A DNA stretch of 30,000 nucleotides from Chromera velia (Eukaryota; Sar; Chromeraceae). The translations under genes and the position numbers were made by a program. The DNA is taken from contig JAHBMJ010000623.1 of NCBI GenBank assembly GCA_018398765.1, forward strand, positions 2,708 to 32,707. Direction: 5' to 3'. The notes beneath the pieces are model-generated. The model had not been told where the DNA came from and ran no database searches. It worked only from the letters and a program-made list of their open reading frames with translations. Positions 1 through 9,742 of this stretch are shown here, in pieces (within the stretch, counting starts at the first letter, position 1; every line of letters starts with the position of its first letter).

Positions 1-135
1 AGAAAGAAAGAAAGAAAGAAAGAAAGAAAAGAAAGAAAAGAAAGAAAGAAAGAAAGAAAGAAAGAAAAGAAAGAAAAGAAAGAAAGAAAGAAAGAAAGAA
101 AGAAAAAAAAAGAAAGAAAGAAAGAAAGAAAGAAG
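1..135. repeat. (AAAG)n microsatellite
   Basis: Almost pure GAAA/AAAG repeat with occasional AAAAG variants, running in from the left edge of the window. It lies upstream of the methyltransferase exons, probably in an intron or 5' flank of that gene. Confidence 0.95.
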
Positions 136-649
136 AGACACATGTCGATAAAAGACTGACGATGGAACCGAATTCCAGGACCGAACTCAAAATCCTTCTT
201 GGTCTTTGCGTGTGGGAAGCATGGGGAGAAGAGTCTGAGTGGGTGGGGAGACATAAGAGACTCACACTGAGGTTTGCAGGCATGGAAGACATACAAACAG
301 ACAGAGAGGAAGACAGGGGAGGAGGCCAGATGCATGGGGATAGATCTATTCAGAGGCGTGTGTGTTCACGCAGACGTACAGTCTCCAGACGAATTCAGAA
401 TGAGCAAAGAACAAAGGATGTACAAGCCGTGTTTTCCACACACACGCAAGAAACTGTTCGTGCGAATTCGACACCATAAGTTGCGGGGAGAGGCGCAGTG
501 CGTGCCTGCCTGAGTCTTCTGCCCCCCTGTACAGCAATTCTGGTAAATCCGCTTTCCATCTATAAATTATATACACGTGGCCACAGAGAGAAAATCCGGC
601 GTCGGTGTTCCACTTTTTGTATTCTTTGTGCGTTCGTTGCGTTTCATAG
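136..649 (+). other. Probable intron upstream of the methyltransferase exons
   Basis: No exon is recognisable here. Short open frames occur on both strands, but none resembles the N-terminal region expected for an isoaspartyl methyltransferase. The stretch ends in a pyrimidine-rich run and an AG at 648-649, which serves as the acceptor for the next exon. I read it as intron; the first coding exon or exons would then lie left of the window. Confidence 0.5.
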
Positions 650-1658
650 GTCGATCGGAAGCACTTCTGCAAGCTGAACCCCTACTTGGACTCCCCCCAG
701 ACAATCGGGTGGGGCCAAACGATTTCGGCACCCCACATGCACGCATTCGCGGCAGAGGCGCTGGAGTCCCGCCTTCTCCCCGGCAAGCGGGCCCTGGACG
801 TTGGCTCCGGCACTGGGTATGTGTCGGCGATGTTTGCGGAGATGGTGGATGTGCAAGGTGAGGGGGGGGGGACGGTGGTAGGTGTCGAGTGTGTGAAGAA
901 TTTGGTGGACGTCTCTCGTGAGAATATCCGGAGTCACAAGGCATCGCTCCTGCAACACCCAAATTTCCAAATACACCACACGGACGGGTGGAAGGGATGG
1001 GCGGAGGCGGGCCCGTACGACGCGATCCACGTTGGGGCGGCGGCGCAGGAGATCCCCAAGGCGTTGGTTGAGCAGTTGGCGCCAGGGGGGCTGATGGTTC
1101 TGCCTGTGGGGCCTGCAGGAGGCAGCCAGGAGATGATGGAGGTGACAAAGGACAAAGAAGGAAACACAAAGGTAGGGGTAGGCAGGGGGGTGGAGGGAGG
1201 AATTTGCGGAGCAGATATTAATAAATGCATCATGAAGAAACGGATAGGCAAGCCGTAGCGATTAAAAGTATAGACAGCTAGACGGTTTTGCTTGCTGAGG
1301 GACCTGAAGGAAGGCCCCAGACGCGTCCTTCCTTTCTGCTTTGACGAACCGGTTGTTGAAGTTTTTGAGCTCCTGTCTATCAGAGGGTGCGAGTTCATTC
1401 TGTTCGTGAGGCTTTCATTTGTATCTCGTGCATGTGTTCACATTAACGCGATCTCCCCACTTTATAGACACGTTGACTAAGAGGTTGCCCAAGTCTGCTG
1501 ACGTAAGTAAATCTGTCTGCACGTCACATAAGGTTTGTGTGCATCTGTATGCACGTTTGTTTGTATGGATGTAGGTGAGGTCTCTCTTTGGGGTCATGTA
1601 CGTTCCGCTTGTGAAGGACCCGGCAGGCGTCTCGGCGGGGGGCGGGCAATTGAACTAA
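650..1658 (+). CDS. PCMT: Protein-L-isoaspartate O-methyltransferase, 3' exons
   Basis: This enzyme uses S-adenosylmethionine to methylate abnormal L-isoaspartyl residues in aged proteins, starting their repair. Two exons are visible: 650-1171 (174 codons) and 1575-1658 (27 codons plus stop), joined in phase 0 by a GTAGGG...TAG intron. Seen motifs, numbered from the first visible residue: VDRKHF at 1, PYLDSPQTIG at 11, TISAPHMHA at 24, the SAM-binding loop LDVGSGTGY at 49, YDAIHVGAAA at 123, then APGGLMVLPVGPAGG. The last exon encodes the conserved C-terminal LFGVMYVPL strand, which fixes the splice. The N-terminal ~50 residues usual for the family are missing and no exon for them is seen in the window, so this is a partial gene rather than a truncated one. 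Residues 67-75 carry a family-atypical Gly/Glu-rich insertion, encoded by a G-run. Confidence 0.92.
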
Positions 1659-2116
1659 CTAAGAACGTAGCTCTGGGGGTACATTCAGTGGAGAACATGG
1701 ACGTGACAAAGCTCGAGGGAGACGGGAAGGGGTCTTCGCCCGTACGTCGGGACTTTCATTCGTTCGCTGATTCATGTTGAGTGAGGGGGTGAGTGGGTGG
1801 ACGGGGGTGAGTCGAGGCCGGCGCAGGGGGACTTGTTCGTTGTGTTAGACTGAAAGAAAAAACGCCCATGAGGGTTTTAGCAAGAAGAGAGCCGTGTCAT
1901 CAATCAAATCACTCGAGGGAATTCATGTATCATAGTGCTTGCAAGAAGCAGGTGCCGTGGGAGGTTTTTCGTTTCAGGTTCATGTGTGTTTGTGCGTGAA
2001 AGAGAAAAAGAGAGTGAGAGAGATCTCTTTTTCTTTCTCCGATCGGCAATCTGTCTGGTTGCATGTTGACGTGCCTCTTGTGTCTTGTCTCTCGTAATTC
2101 TGTTACTCTTCCATTA
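1659..2116. other. Intergenic, no gene seen
   Basis: This holds the 3' flank of the methyltransferase gene, G-rich around 1780-1830, then ordinary sequence leading into the pyrimidine tract. No AATAAA signal stands out, and short open frames lack protein-like content. Confidence 0.6.
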
Positions 2117-2176
2117 CTTCTTTCTTTTCTTTTCTTTTCTTCTTTCTTTCTTTCTTTCTCTCTCTCTTTCTGTTTT

Positions 2177-2207
<31 letters not shown>

Positions 2208-2288
2208 CTCTTTCTGTTTTTCTTTCTTTCTTTCTTTCTTTCTTTCCTTCCTTCTTTCTTTCTTTCTTTCTTTCTCTCTTTCTGTTTT

Positions 2289-2319
<31 letters not shown>

Positions 2320-2336
2320 CTCTCTCTTTCTGTTTT

Positions 2337-2372
<36 letters not shown>

Positions 2373-2380
2373 TCCTTCCT

Positions 2381-2415
<35 letters not shown>

Positions 2416-2428
2416 CTCTTTCTGTTTT

Positions 2429-2463
<35 letters not shown>

Positions 2464-2480
2464 CTCTCTCTTTCTGTTTT

Positions 2481-2511
<31 letters not shown>

Positions 2512-2634
2512 CTCTTTCTGTTTTTCTTTCTTTTCTTTCTTTCTTTCTTTTCTTTCTTTCCTTCCTTCCTTCCTTCCTTCCTTCCTTCCTTCTTTCTTTA
2601 TTTCTTTCTTTCGTTCTTTCTTTCTTTCTGTTTT

Positions 2635-2666
<32 letters not shown>

Positions 2667-2681
2667 TGTTTTTTTTGTTTG
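2117..2681. repeat. Long polypyrimidine (TTTC)n tract with higher-order repeats
   Basis: About 560 bases of nearly pure C/T on the plus strand, built from TTTC units broken by recurring blocks of the form CTCTCTTTCTGTTTTTC. Those blocks occur at about 2171, 2215, 2283, 2331, 2423, 2475, 2519 and 2629. All spacings except the last (44, 68, 48, 92, 52, 44) are multiples of four. Long open frames on both strands here are artefacts of the repeat, which has few stop codons. Confidence 0.95.
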
Positions 2682-2806
2682 GATGTGAGGGGTGGGGCGA
2701 ATCTTTTGACAGGAAGAAATGCAAAGGATCTGGTACTGTGTTGACATTGAATAACTCTGACAACAGTGACAAGTTGATGCATCTCTGAAAGGCGTGCAGT
2801 GTTTCG

Positions 2807-3629
2807 TAGGGCTGGGAAAAGGTTCATTGAGAAAAGGTTCAAATCTGAAAAAGTGAACCTGTTGAACCTGTTTTGAACCTGTTGAACCTGTTGAGCCTGT
2901 TTTAAACCTGTTTTGGAGGCCAGACGCGCGGCCACTGGCACAAGGCCGGCCAGGCCCGCGCCGCCCCCGGCCGGTATAGGTGAAGTAAGGAGCCGGAGCC
3001 GCGCGCCCAGCATATCATCATATATCAGCATGATTGATTGATTGATTGATTGATATGTTCCGCCCTAGGGCATGAAAACTCATACTGACGGTTGCAGAAG
3101 TGAAGAAGTACACGTGACTTACCAAGTTTTCCACTTGCAAGGCCCCGCAGGGGGGGGGGCAACAGGCCGGGCCGGGAGCAGCAGGTCAAAGAGGCGGCGG
3201 TGCACGGAGAAGGAGGGGGGGAGCGGGGGCCGCGGGGCAACCGGTGAGCAGATGAAAGAAAAAAAGAAATGCTGTGACTGTCTTATGTTAACTAAATTGT
3301 CATGATTGATACGATCATATAAATTTAATTATGGCATTTTCCAATTTTTTCAGGCTTTTTTGATTACTAATTTTCGACTATAAACAGTGAATAACTTGAG
3401 ACTAGCACCTCATGTGAGCGTAAATATTGATTTAAACTATTTAAAAACACTACTAAGGCATAGATTCTAAAATAAAACGTTCTAAAAATGCATTAAAGCC
3501 TAATTTAAAGGCATAAAATAATATAAAAAAATGAGGTTTCTATTAATTAAAAGTGAACCTGTTTTTGAACCTGATTCAGGTTCATTACTTCGAAGTGAAC
3601 CTTGAACCTTGAACCTTTTTCTAGTACTA
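2807..3629. mobile_element. hAT-like non-autonomous DNA transposon
   Basis: An 823-bp element is bounded by an identical 8-bp direct repeat, GTGTTTCG, at 2799-2806 and 3630-3637, the target-duplication size of hAT transposons. The left end reads TAGGGCTGGGAAAAGGTTC and the reverse complement of the right end reads TAGTACTAGAAAAAGGTTC, 15 of 19 matching. Both subterminal zones carry clustered GAACCTG/GGTTCA motifs (2818-2920 and 3553-3620), as expected of transposase-binding repeats. The interior has no transposase frame: it is part AT-rich (3260-3550) and part GC-rich (2918-3250), the latter including a LINE tail. It would need a transposase supplied elsewhere. Confidence 0.8.
3031..3240 (-). 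mobile_element. 5'-truncated LINE 3' end with (ATCA)n tail, nested
   Basis: Read on the minus strand, CCCTAGGGCGGAACAT is followed by (ATCA)n at 3054-3031. The intact-length LINE at 18.9-22.3 kb ends the same way, with CCTAGGG, a short spacer and (ATCA)n. I infer a short 3' fragment of a related retrotransposon inserted inside the hAT-like element. Its 5' limit is not visible; 3240 is where the GC-rich segment fades. A possible target duplication, CATGATTGAT at 3029-3038 and 3301-3310, overlaps the tail and is not decisive. Confidence 0.5.
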
Positions 3630-3637
3630 GTGTTTCG

Positions 3638-4030
3638 TTCTGTGCACAGTCCGCCTCGATAGATAAACAGAAGAGAACCTGTTACATCTGGACAGATATT
3701 CTAGAATAGTACTAAGAATGCTCTACAGAAAACCCTATAGGCTATATCTAGTCTAAGAGTGTCTGCATATAATAATATGCCATATATGAATTAAAACGTT
3801 CATTTTATTTTGAATCTTATCTTTTTACTAGTTTTTTAGGATTAGGATCTAGATTAGGATTTATGTTCCGGGTTTGTCTTTATTTTATCATTTTTATTTA
3901 AAAATTTATAGAATGGATGCAGTTTTATAAGTCCGCTCATATGACTTTCCGCATAAATTAGTTCTTGGCTTGGTCTTTGCATTTGCTACAAGAAATCTGG
4001 GTAGACCAGTGAAACTTTGAAAGAAAACCG
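3638..4030. other. AT-rich DNA, no gene seen
   Basis: AT-rich sequence between two transposons with stops in all frames and no recognisable coding motif. Confidence 0.6.
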
Positions 4031-4942
4031 TACACCAATCCTATAGTGTTACACAAAGTTAAATGTATAACAATTACCCCTAAGGGCCCCGACCCCCCCC
4101 TTGTTACACATAAAAATGTGTAACAAGTAGTGTACAATAATTTTAAACAAATTTTTTAACACCAAAGTGTGTACTAATTCTAAACAAAAAAGTCTTTAGA
4201 GGGACTGACAGCCTTTCAAAGCTATAAAATGAAGTACATTATACGGTTAAGAGTAACTAGTACCAGGGGGTTTGAGGGTAGCCTTGTTTACCATAAAATT
4301 GGTAACGGACGATTGGTAACTAAGGAGGTCCAGGGGCCCTACCACTACCATGGTAACTGACTCTCTTAATTTTCTGTCTATCGTCGATCTTTCGATCTTA
4401 CCCCCTCTGCATGCTCCCACCTTTGTTCTTTTTACCCCTGCCTCCAGTGCTCAAAAATTCTCCCTGCATGCCGCATGCCGCATTACTGATAACATCATTA
4501 CTCTAATTTGAAGCAGTACTCTCAAACCATGTCAAAGAAAAAGAAGAAGACAAAGATGAAACCTACAATTAATATATAATTAATACACACTAAAGTGTGT
4601 AACAATACATTCTTAAAAGTGATACTTTGAATTAATGCACACTCTGGTACACACTAAAGTGTGTGTTTATGATGCATTCCTAAAAATGATAGTTTGAATT
4701 AATGCCTCTGGTACACACTAAAGTGTGTATTTATGATGCATTCCTAAAAGTGATAGTTTGAATTAATGCACACGAAAGTGTGTACTAATTCATTCATCAA
4801 AATTCTATTAAAATGTGTAACAAAACAATGTGTAAGAAAATATGTTAAAAAAAGTGATTGTGCAACCCTACAGGATGATTGAGGTTTTTGTTATGCATGC
4901 CGCGTCTCCGTATATGAGGGGTAGATCTATAGGATTGGTGTA
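4031..4942. mobile_element. Terminal-inverted-repeat element with TA target, Tc1/mariner-like MITE
   Basis: TACACCAATCCTATAG at 4031-4046 is perfectly repeated in inverted orientation at 4927-4942, 912 bp apart. Each outer end is a TA dinucleotide, which fits the TA target duplication of Tc1/mariner transposons, so the inverted repeat proper may be the inner 14 bp. A second short block, TACCCCT, also recurs inverted just inside both ends. The interior is AT-rich and non-coding and holds a tandem palindromic repeat (4585-4783). Assignment to the superfamily is inference from the TA ends alone. Confidence 0.7.
4585..4783. repeat. 64-bp tandem repeat headed by a palindrome
   Basis: Units begin at 4585, 4649, 4713 and 4770, each opening with the palindrome ACACACTAAAGTGTGT or a close variant. 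They continue with a conserved TTCNTAAAAGTGATAGTTTGAATTAATGC-type body (described, not exact). The first two steps are 64 bp; the third is 57 bp because the CTCTGGT end of the unit is missing. It lies inside the inverted-repeat element. Confidence 0.85.
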
Positions 4943-5064
4943 AAAAACCGAGAAAGTGGCCATATACTACTCAACTTAAGCACTTTACAACATGCGTTTA
5001 TATGTTAAGTTCCTAAACATAAACTTAATTGTCATTCTTTATATGGGTTCCACACTATTTGGAC

Positions 5065-6122
5065 TCGCTGCGCGACGGCAGTTCATCTTCAGGTACCACC
5101 GCTTCGAGTACGCCCCCTAGTAGTAGAATTCGGAGCTCAGGCCAATAAATGTATAGTACATTATATACGCTTGCTTAATTTTCAGAAGACTCAGGAAAGT
5201 CAGGCTCCTGTTTCACTACCTCGAAAAGGTCCAGCTTCCCCTGCTTCTCTTGCTAGTTCTCTTATTCAACGCTGCTGCCAGTGGGCTACTCGTCAAGAGC
5301 TTTGTTGAACTTCGTTGTGTGCACGTACAGCAGCCCCCTTCATGGTAGACGATGGTGGAGAATCTCTCCTCGATGTAGTTCTGCCGAAGGTCCACCTCCG
5401 GATCCTGGTAGAGGAGGTAGGTGCATGCAGCATTGTACCTCTCCATGTTACGGAGGGGGGGGCGGTCCCGTAGAGCGTACTCGTAGCTCTATGCTGACCC
5501 TTGTTAGCCGGAGCGGTGGAAGATGGCATTGCTAAGGATCACAGGGGTGCTGAAATCGAGATTGAAAAGTACAGGAGTCACAGAAAGAGTGGAGTAAAGT
5601 TGGCGGATATATTCGCATACCGACCCTCTTGCTCGCTTGATCTCGTTCTAGCATCTTTTTCTCAATACTAGCGTCCTCCATCATAATTCTCATCCCCAAA
5701 CTCGATCTATTCCCTCTCTTTCTCATTCTCCCCACGGGGCTCGATAGGAAAGATGTGTCAGATCCAGTGGGTGGCTTTGAACAAGAACCCGGCCTCGATC
5801 TCTTTGAGGGCTCGGGTCTGGTCTTCCAGCTGCTTCAGAACGAACCGCCGCCTGAAATTGAAGGGGTCCCTTCGAGGATGGCCTTTGTCCTCAGCCGCCA
5901 CGAAACGGCCCTTCAAACCTCTCCTCCCGAATCCCCACTATATAATATGATTCCGACAAGCGGAATCACTTGTAAAAGGGAGGGTAGCAAGAGAGACACG
6001 AGGACTTCGGACAGACACAACAAGAGTAACGGCAGCTGGAGTTGGACAGTCCAGTCGGGTAGGGGAGGAACTCGTGCCGAAGCAGGCCGGTCCTCCACTG
6101 TTACCCGATCATTGGGGTCCCT
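5065..6122 (-). pseudogene. Decayed multi-segment gene with kinase C-lobe-like motif
   Basis: Protein-like pieces lie in order on the minus strand but in shifting frames with stops. After a GCAG acceptor at 6123-6126 comes RDPNDRVTVED (from 6122), followed one frame over by LLRHEFLPYP. Together these resemble the end of a Ser/Thr protein kinase domain (subdomain XI RDP..R.T.ED.L.H.F). Next come FRRRFVLKQLEDQTRAL with KEIEAGFLFKATHW (5900-5758), MEDASIEKKMLERDQASK (~5695-5640), FNLDFSTPVILSNAIFHR (~5565-5515), MERYNAACTYLLYQDPEV with YIEERFSTIVYHEG (5446-5335), YVHTTKFNKALDE (~5325) and LFEVVKQEPDFPESSEN (~5235-5180). A last piece, ILLLGGVLEAVVPEDELP, is near 5100. Several stops (for example near 5508 and 5494) and frame changes cannot all be introns, so I call it a pseudogene. 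Parent gene not recognised beyond the kinase-like motif. Confidence 0.5.
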
Positions 6123-7520
6123 CTGCAAGCACATGCATAAAATGATCAGGGGTGAATCGCAGTAACACTGTTGGAATCGCAGTCGCGAAAGCTCTTTGCT
6201 TTACAGTAGAAAAATGTGATACGATACTGGCTTCTGTCCATGTACATACAGTGAAGTGGACACAAATTTATACAGATTCCGCTGCTCTGAGATTCGGTGT
6301 GAAACGCCCTTTAGGACTTGGGGAACGTTCGTTTGCTCATGCACACACTTAGGTCACCCATGGGCACTGAGCCTCTGTTTGCACCAAAACCTGAACCAGA
6401 TGCTGCTGCTGCTCTCTCAGCCTCTCTGGGGCTCTGGAGGAACGTACACCTAGCGGCAGCCCCGCACTTTATGCACTCGGCCCATCATCTTCATACAGAT
6501 ACCGCCGTTTCAAGTACTCCCAGACTACAATACAGTACTGTAGGGAGGGAGCCACGCATGCTGCCATGATGGGGGTTATACATGATAAAGGACACAAGAC
6601 CGACTGATATTTACAAACAATGTGAAGGTTCCCTGGAGTTGGCTGCTTCAGAGGTAAAGGAAGAGGAAGAGGAGGAAAGGGAAAAAGAGGAGGATCCGGA
6701 GCTCAGAACAATTCTATCGTCCGATTCCGACTCGGACTCTGTCCTTCGTCTCCTTTTTAACCTTCCCACAGGCCTCAATACCCCCGCTTCATCATTCGGC
6801 TCCTCTCCCGTCCTCGGCCTCCCGCGCCGTCGAAAGACGAACACAGGAATAACTCTCTGCAACAGTAATGGAACAGATCAGTGGTTTTAGACAGGAAAAA
6901 TAATAGAAGCCAACGACAGGTATTGGATATTCTAGGAGCCTTGCCCGTAAACTGACTTAGCTTGTCCTCTGTTGCGGCTTTCTGACGGCCCCGCCTCTCC
7001 TTTGCCCCCTGCTTATCGCAAGTTTTCTGCTCCTCTACCGTCTCCTTCCTCTTTTTGGAGGACATTTCAGAGGAAAAGGGACACTCGACGGACAAATAGA
7101 CTGCGACAACAACACCGTCTTCACAATAACACTAGCAATAACAACAACAACAATAACAACAACACCGTCTCCAAGCAACGGACAAAACGAACAAAAAAAC
7201 AGATTTCTGGCCGGAACGCCCACAAAACGGAATGCTAACAGTAATAAGTGAGCCGCGACAGTAAACGGCTTCTTTTGGTATGTAATTGTGACTGCGGTAT
7301 GGCCTACAGCTTTCCCAACAACTTCCATAAACTGTTAGAAAGGAATACCAAGGTTCTGAATGGTTCTGATACACGGCGACGCGGCGGCAACGCCATGGTG
7401 ACGCCCCTCAGGACCCGCCTGACGACCCGCCTAGCGCAATATAAGCAAATTTTGGATGCGATGTCGCGTCCCGCCGCCCCGAATTGTGCCTTCTGGTACC
7501 CTGTTTTTTCATAAAACATT
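6123..7520. other. No convincing gene; weak open frames only
   Basis: Mixed-composition DNA. The best plus-strand frame, 6582-6890, has an acidic run followed by SSDSDSDSVLRLLFNLPTG and could be an exon, but no splice context or homology supports it. The minus-strand frame over the same stretch is Ser/Glu-rich because of the same purine run. This region might hold lost upstream exons of the decayed locus to its left; I cannot show that. Confidence 0.4.
7132..7163. repeat. (AAC)n microsatellite
   Basis: AAC repeat with AAT interruptions. It is flanked by two near-copies of ACAACAACACCGTCT (7106-7120 and about 7156-7170), so the flank has duplicated along with the repeat. Confidence 0.85.
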
Positions 7521-8150
7521 AATTAATGCAAGATAATGCAAGATACCACTTCCTGGCGTGACTTCCACAGGCTCCAGTGGCATGCCGAGATATGCCGAGG
7601 CCCAGCAACTTAGCAAAGTATTATCTAAACCAAAACCTATATCGAGATGATTGTATTAAAGATAATTAATTAAAGACGAAAAAATAAGGTTTTCACTTTC
7701 TTTCACTATCTTTCACTCATATAGTTGCACTCATATTCACTCACAAAACAATGATAGATCAATTGTAATCAATTGATGAAGTATGGTGTTTGATATGAAT
7801 GGCTTGCTTAGGCTGGCTTAGCTGCTTAGGTTGGTTTTTTCATACTTTCCCAATTTCAAGTTGCACTCTAATGTATTGTAATATGCGCTTACGGTATCCC
7901 ACGATATTTCACGACCATTAAGAACTATTCTAGTAAATTACTTAAAATTTTTACATTTTTATATGATTTAGTTCTATATCTTGAGCCATAAATAATCGTA
8001 AATTAATTTAGTTTTCTTAATCAGCAAAAAATTTGTCATCTAGTACATATTTCATACACGAGTAAAGTTATGATGCATCATTACGATGAATATATGAAAC
8101 ATATTATCTGACAAAGTCTTTGTTGTTGTTTGTTGTTGCAATTTGAACTC
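7521..8150. other. AT-rich DNA, no gene seen
   Basis: Strongly AT-rich with short direct repeats such as AATGCAAGATA near 7530 and CTTTCACT near 7695. It resembles the AT-rich transposon interiors elsewhere in the window, but I found no matching terminal inverted repeats or target duplication. Confidence 0.5.
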
Positions 8151-8279
8151 GATCCTTCTAAGGATTATGCTTTTCACATTTTTTAGGAAGGCAAACACAT
8201 TCTTTGTCATCCAGGAAATTAAAGTCAGCATCCAAGCATATGAAAAAAAAAAAGAAAACCAGAAAAATGCAAGTGGAGC

Positions 8280-8780
8280 AGACGTTATACACGCAGACAG
8301 AAAAGAAAGAGGAAGACTGAAAGGTCATTATGTGAGTGAACACAGAAGATGAAAGTGAATTAAGCGGACCTTCTGCAAGCAGACAGGCTGGCAAACAGGA
8401 AAGATTGATGAAACTGGAGAGACCGTCACATGCGCAGGCAGAAAAAATGGTAGAAACTGGAGAAAGCAGGCAAGACGGACGGAAGCCGACGAAAGTGAAA
8501 AGTTATCGTACATGCAGACAGGGAAGATGGAACCTGAGAAGACGTCACGAAAACCGACAGGAAGCATGGAAGCGGAGAAGCTTTCATGCATGCAAGTCGA
8601 CAGGAAAGAGGACTTCATACACGCAGGCAGCTAGGAAAGGTGGAAGCGCGGAGAGCCATCATGCATGCAAGCAAGCAAGACAGAAAAAAGTAGAGAGCTA
8701 TCAGGCAAGCACTCGGGGAAGAATAAAGTGGAGAGGCCGTCATTCAAGCAGGAAAGATGAAAGTAGAGAGAACGTCCGCG
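8280..8780. repeat. Degenerate ~40-bp minisatellite
   Basis: About eleven diverged units of a GCATGCAAGCAGGCAGGAAAG-like core (degenerate) followed by a GAAAGTGGAGAG(G/A)CCGTC-like stretch. Unit starts are near 8287, 8327, 8370, 8425, 8508, 8545, 8582, 8614, 8658, 8700 and 8739. The 171-codon plus-strand frame through it is basic and compositionally odd, and is best explained by the repeat being purine-rich. Confidence 0.6.
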
Positions 8781-8789
8781 TGTCTATCT

Positions 8790-9742
8790 TCATATGGGAC
8801 CTCTGGCCTGAAGATTCGATACTCTCACTACATGTCCAGACAGATGCTTGATTGGACTGTGCAGAGTGCATGACTATACTAATTCTCGTAACAAGGTCAG
8901 TCGACATGCCGCATGCACAGACGCAGGATGGGCTGCGGACTTGAACTTACTGGTGGGCTTGCTTCCTCCATCTGATCCAGATGAAAGCATGTGCTGCTAC
9001 ATTTGTCCCGTACCTGTTCTTTTTTGCCAATGTTCGTGTATCGAAGATCCCTAATTGAACGTATTCGTGCAACAATTATATGGTGTCAAAGTTTGAGACG
9101 TTGCATGCATGCATGCGTGCGTCAGTTGTGGTCCCGCAGATGTTGCTTGAGGGGCACGTTTACGTATGTTGGCGCAGGAATTGTTTGAATGTCAGCCCTT
9201 AGACAAAACAAAAAAGCAGATGGCACTGGAGGGATGCGGTAAAGGTGAGCAGTGCATGCAGGGACACACCTCTTGAAAAGAGGGCCGAGAGCCGATAAGA
9301 GTGATCCGCCTGAAGGTCTGGCGTCGCGTCTGTGATTAATTAGAAGGCGAAGTTAAAGATACGTTCCCGCTATGTCGGACAAGAGCGCGAAGAGTAGAAC
9401 CGGCAAGAAGGAAGGGAAAAAGTAGGGAGAATGTGAGTTGTTCGAATTGCTGTCTACTCGCGGCCTGCTTTTCTGTCTGATCCTGAGATCCACTGCTCTG
9501 TTTTCTTGTAAGAAAAGAAAAAGAGCAGTCACACACGAAACAACTTCTGTACGACCGCCTCGATCCTCATGCTCGGGGGAGCTTCGAGACAAGACTGTCA
9601 CGGTGACTACAATACCAGGCAGCATCGCGAGACGACAGTAAACAAAGAGTCAGAAGAGGTTTAAGACGCAACTGGCGCATACTGACCTGCCTGTTGCTAA
9701 GGGCTGTGCGCATCTGGACCTGTGTTTGGCAATGATAGAAGT
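8790..9742. other. Intergenic; one possible minus-strand exon
   Basis: Mostly featureless. A 24-bp segment at 9146-9169 recurs at 14585-14608. On the minus strand a TTTTCTTACAAG acceptor near 9520 is followed by a frame reading QDQTEKQAASRQQFEQLTF that ends at 9336. This could be a terminal exon of the candidate gene to the right, with low certainty. Confidence 0.35.

Noticed and set aside
567-1169. 200-codon minus-strand frame, Pro/Ser-rich
   Set aside because: It is antisense to the well-supported methyltransferase exon; the conserved motifs are on the plus strand.
1930-3031. Very long Ser/Phe/Leu-rich (plus) and Lys/Glu/Arg-rich (minus) open frames
   Set aside because: They are translations of the TTTC/GAAA repeat, open in several frames on both strands, with no gene signals.
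4585-4783. Replication origin or operator array
   Set aside because: The palindromic repeats lie within a terminal-inverted-repeat element, which explains them more simply.
8280-8780. CRISPR-like array
   Set aside because: Units are diverged, adjoining and without unique spacers of fixed length; the genome is eukaryotic.
8336-8851. 171-codon plus-strand frame
   Set aside because: It coincides with a degenerate minisatellite and has no start context, splice sites or motif.
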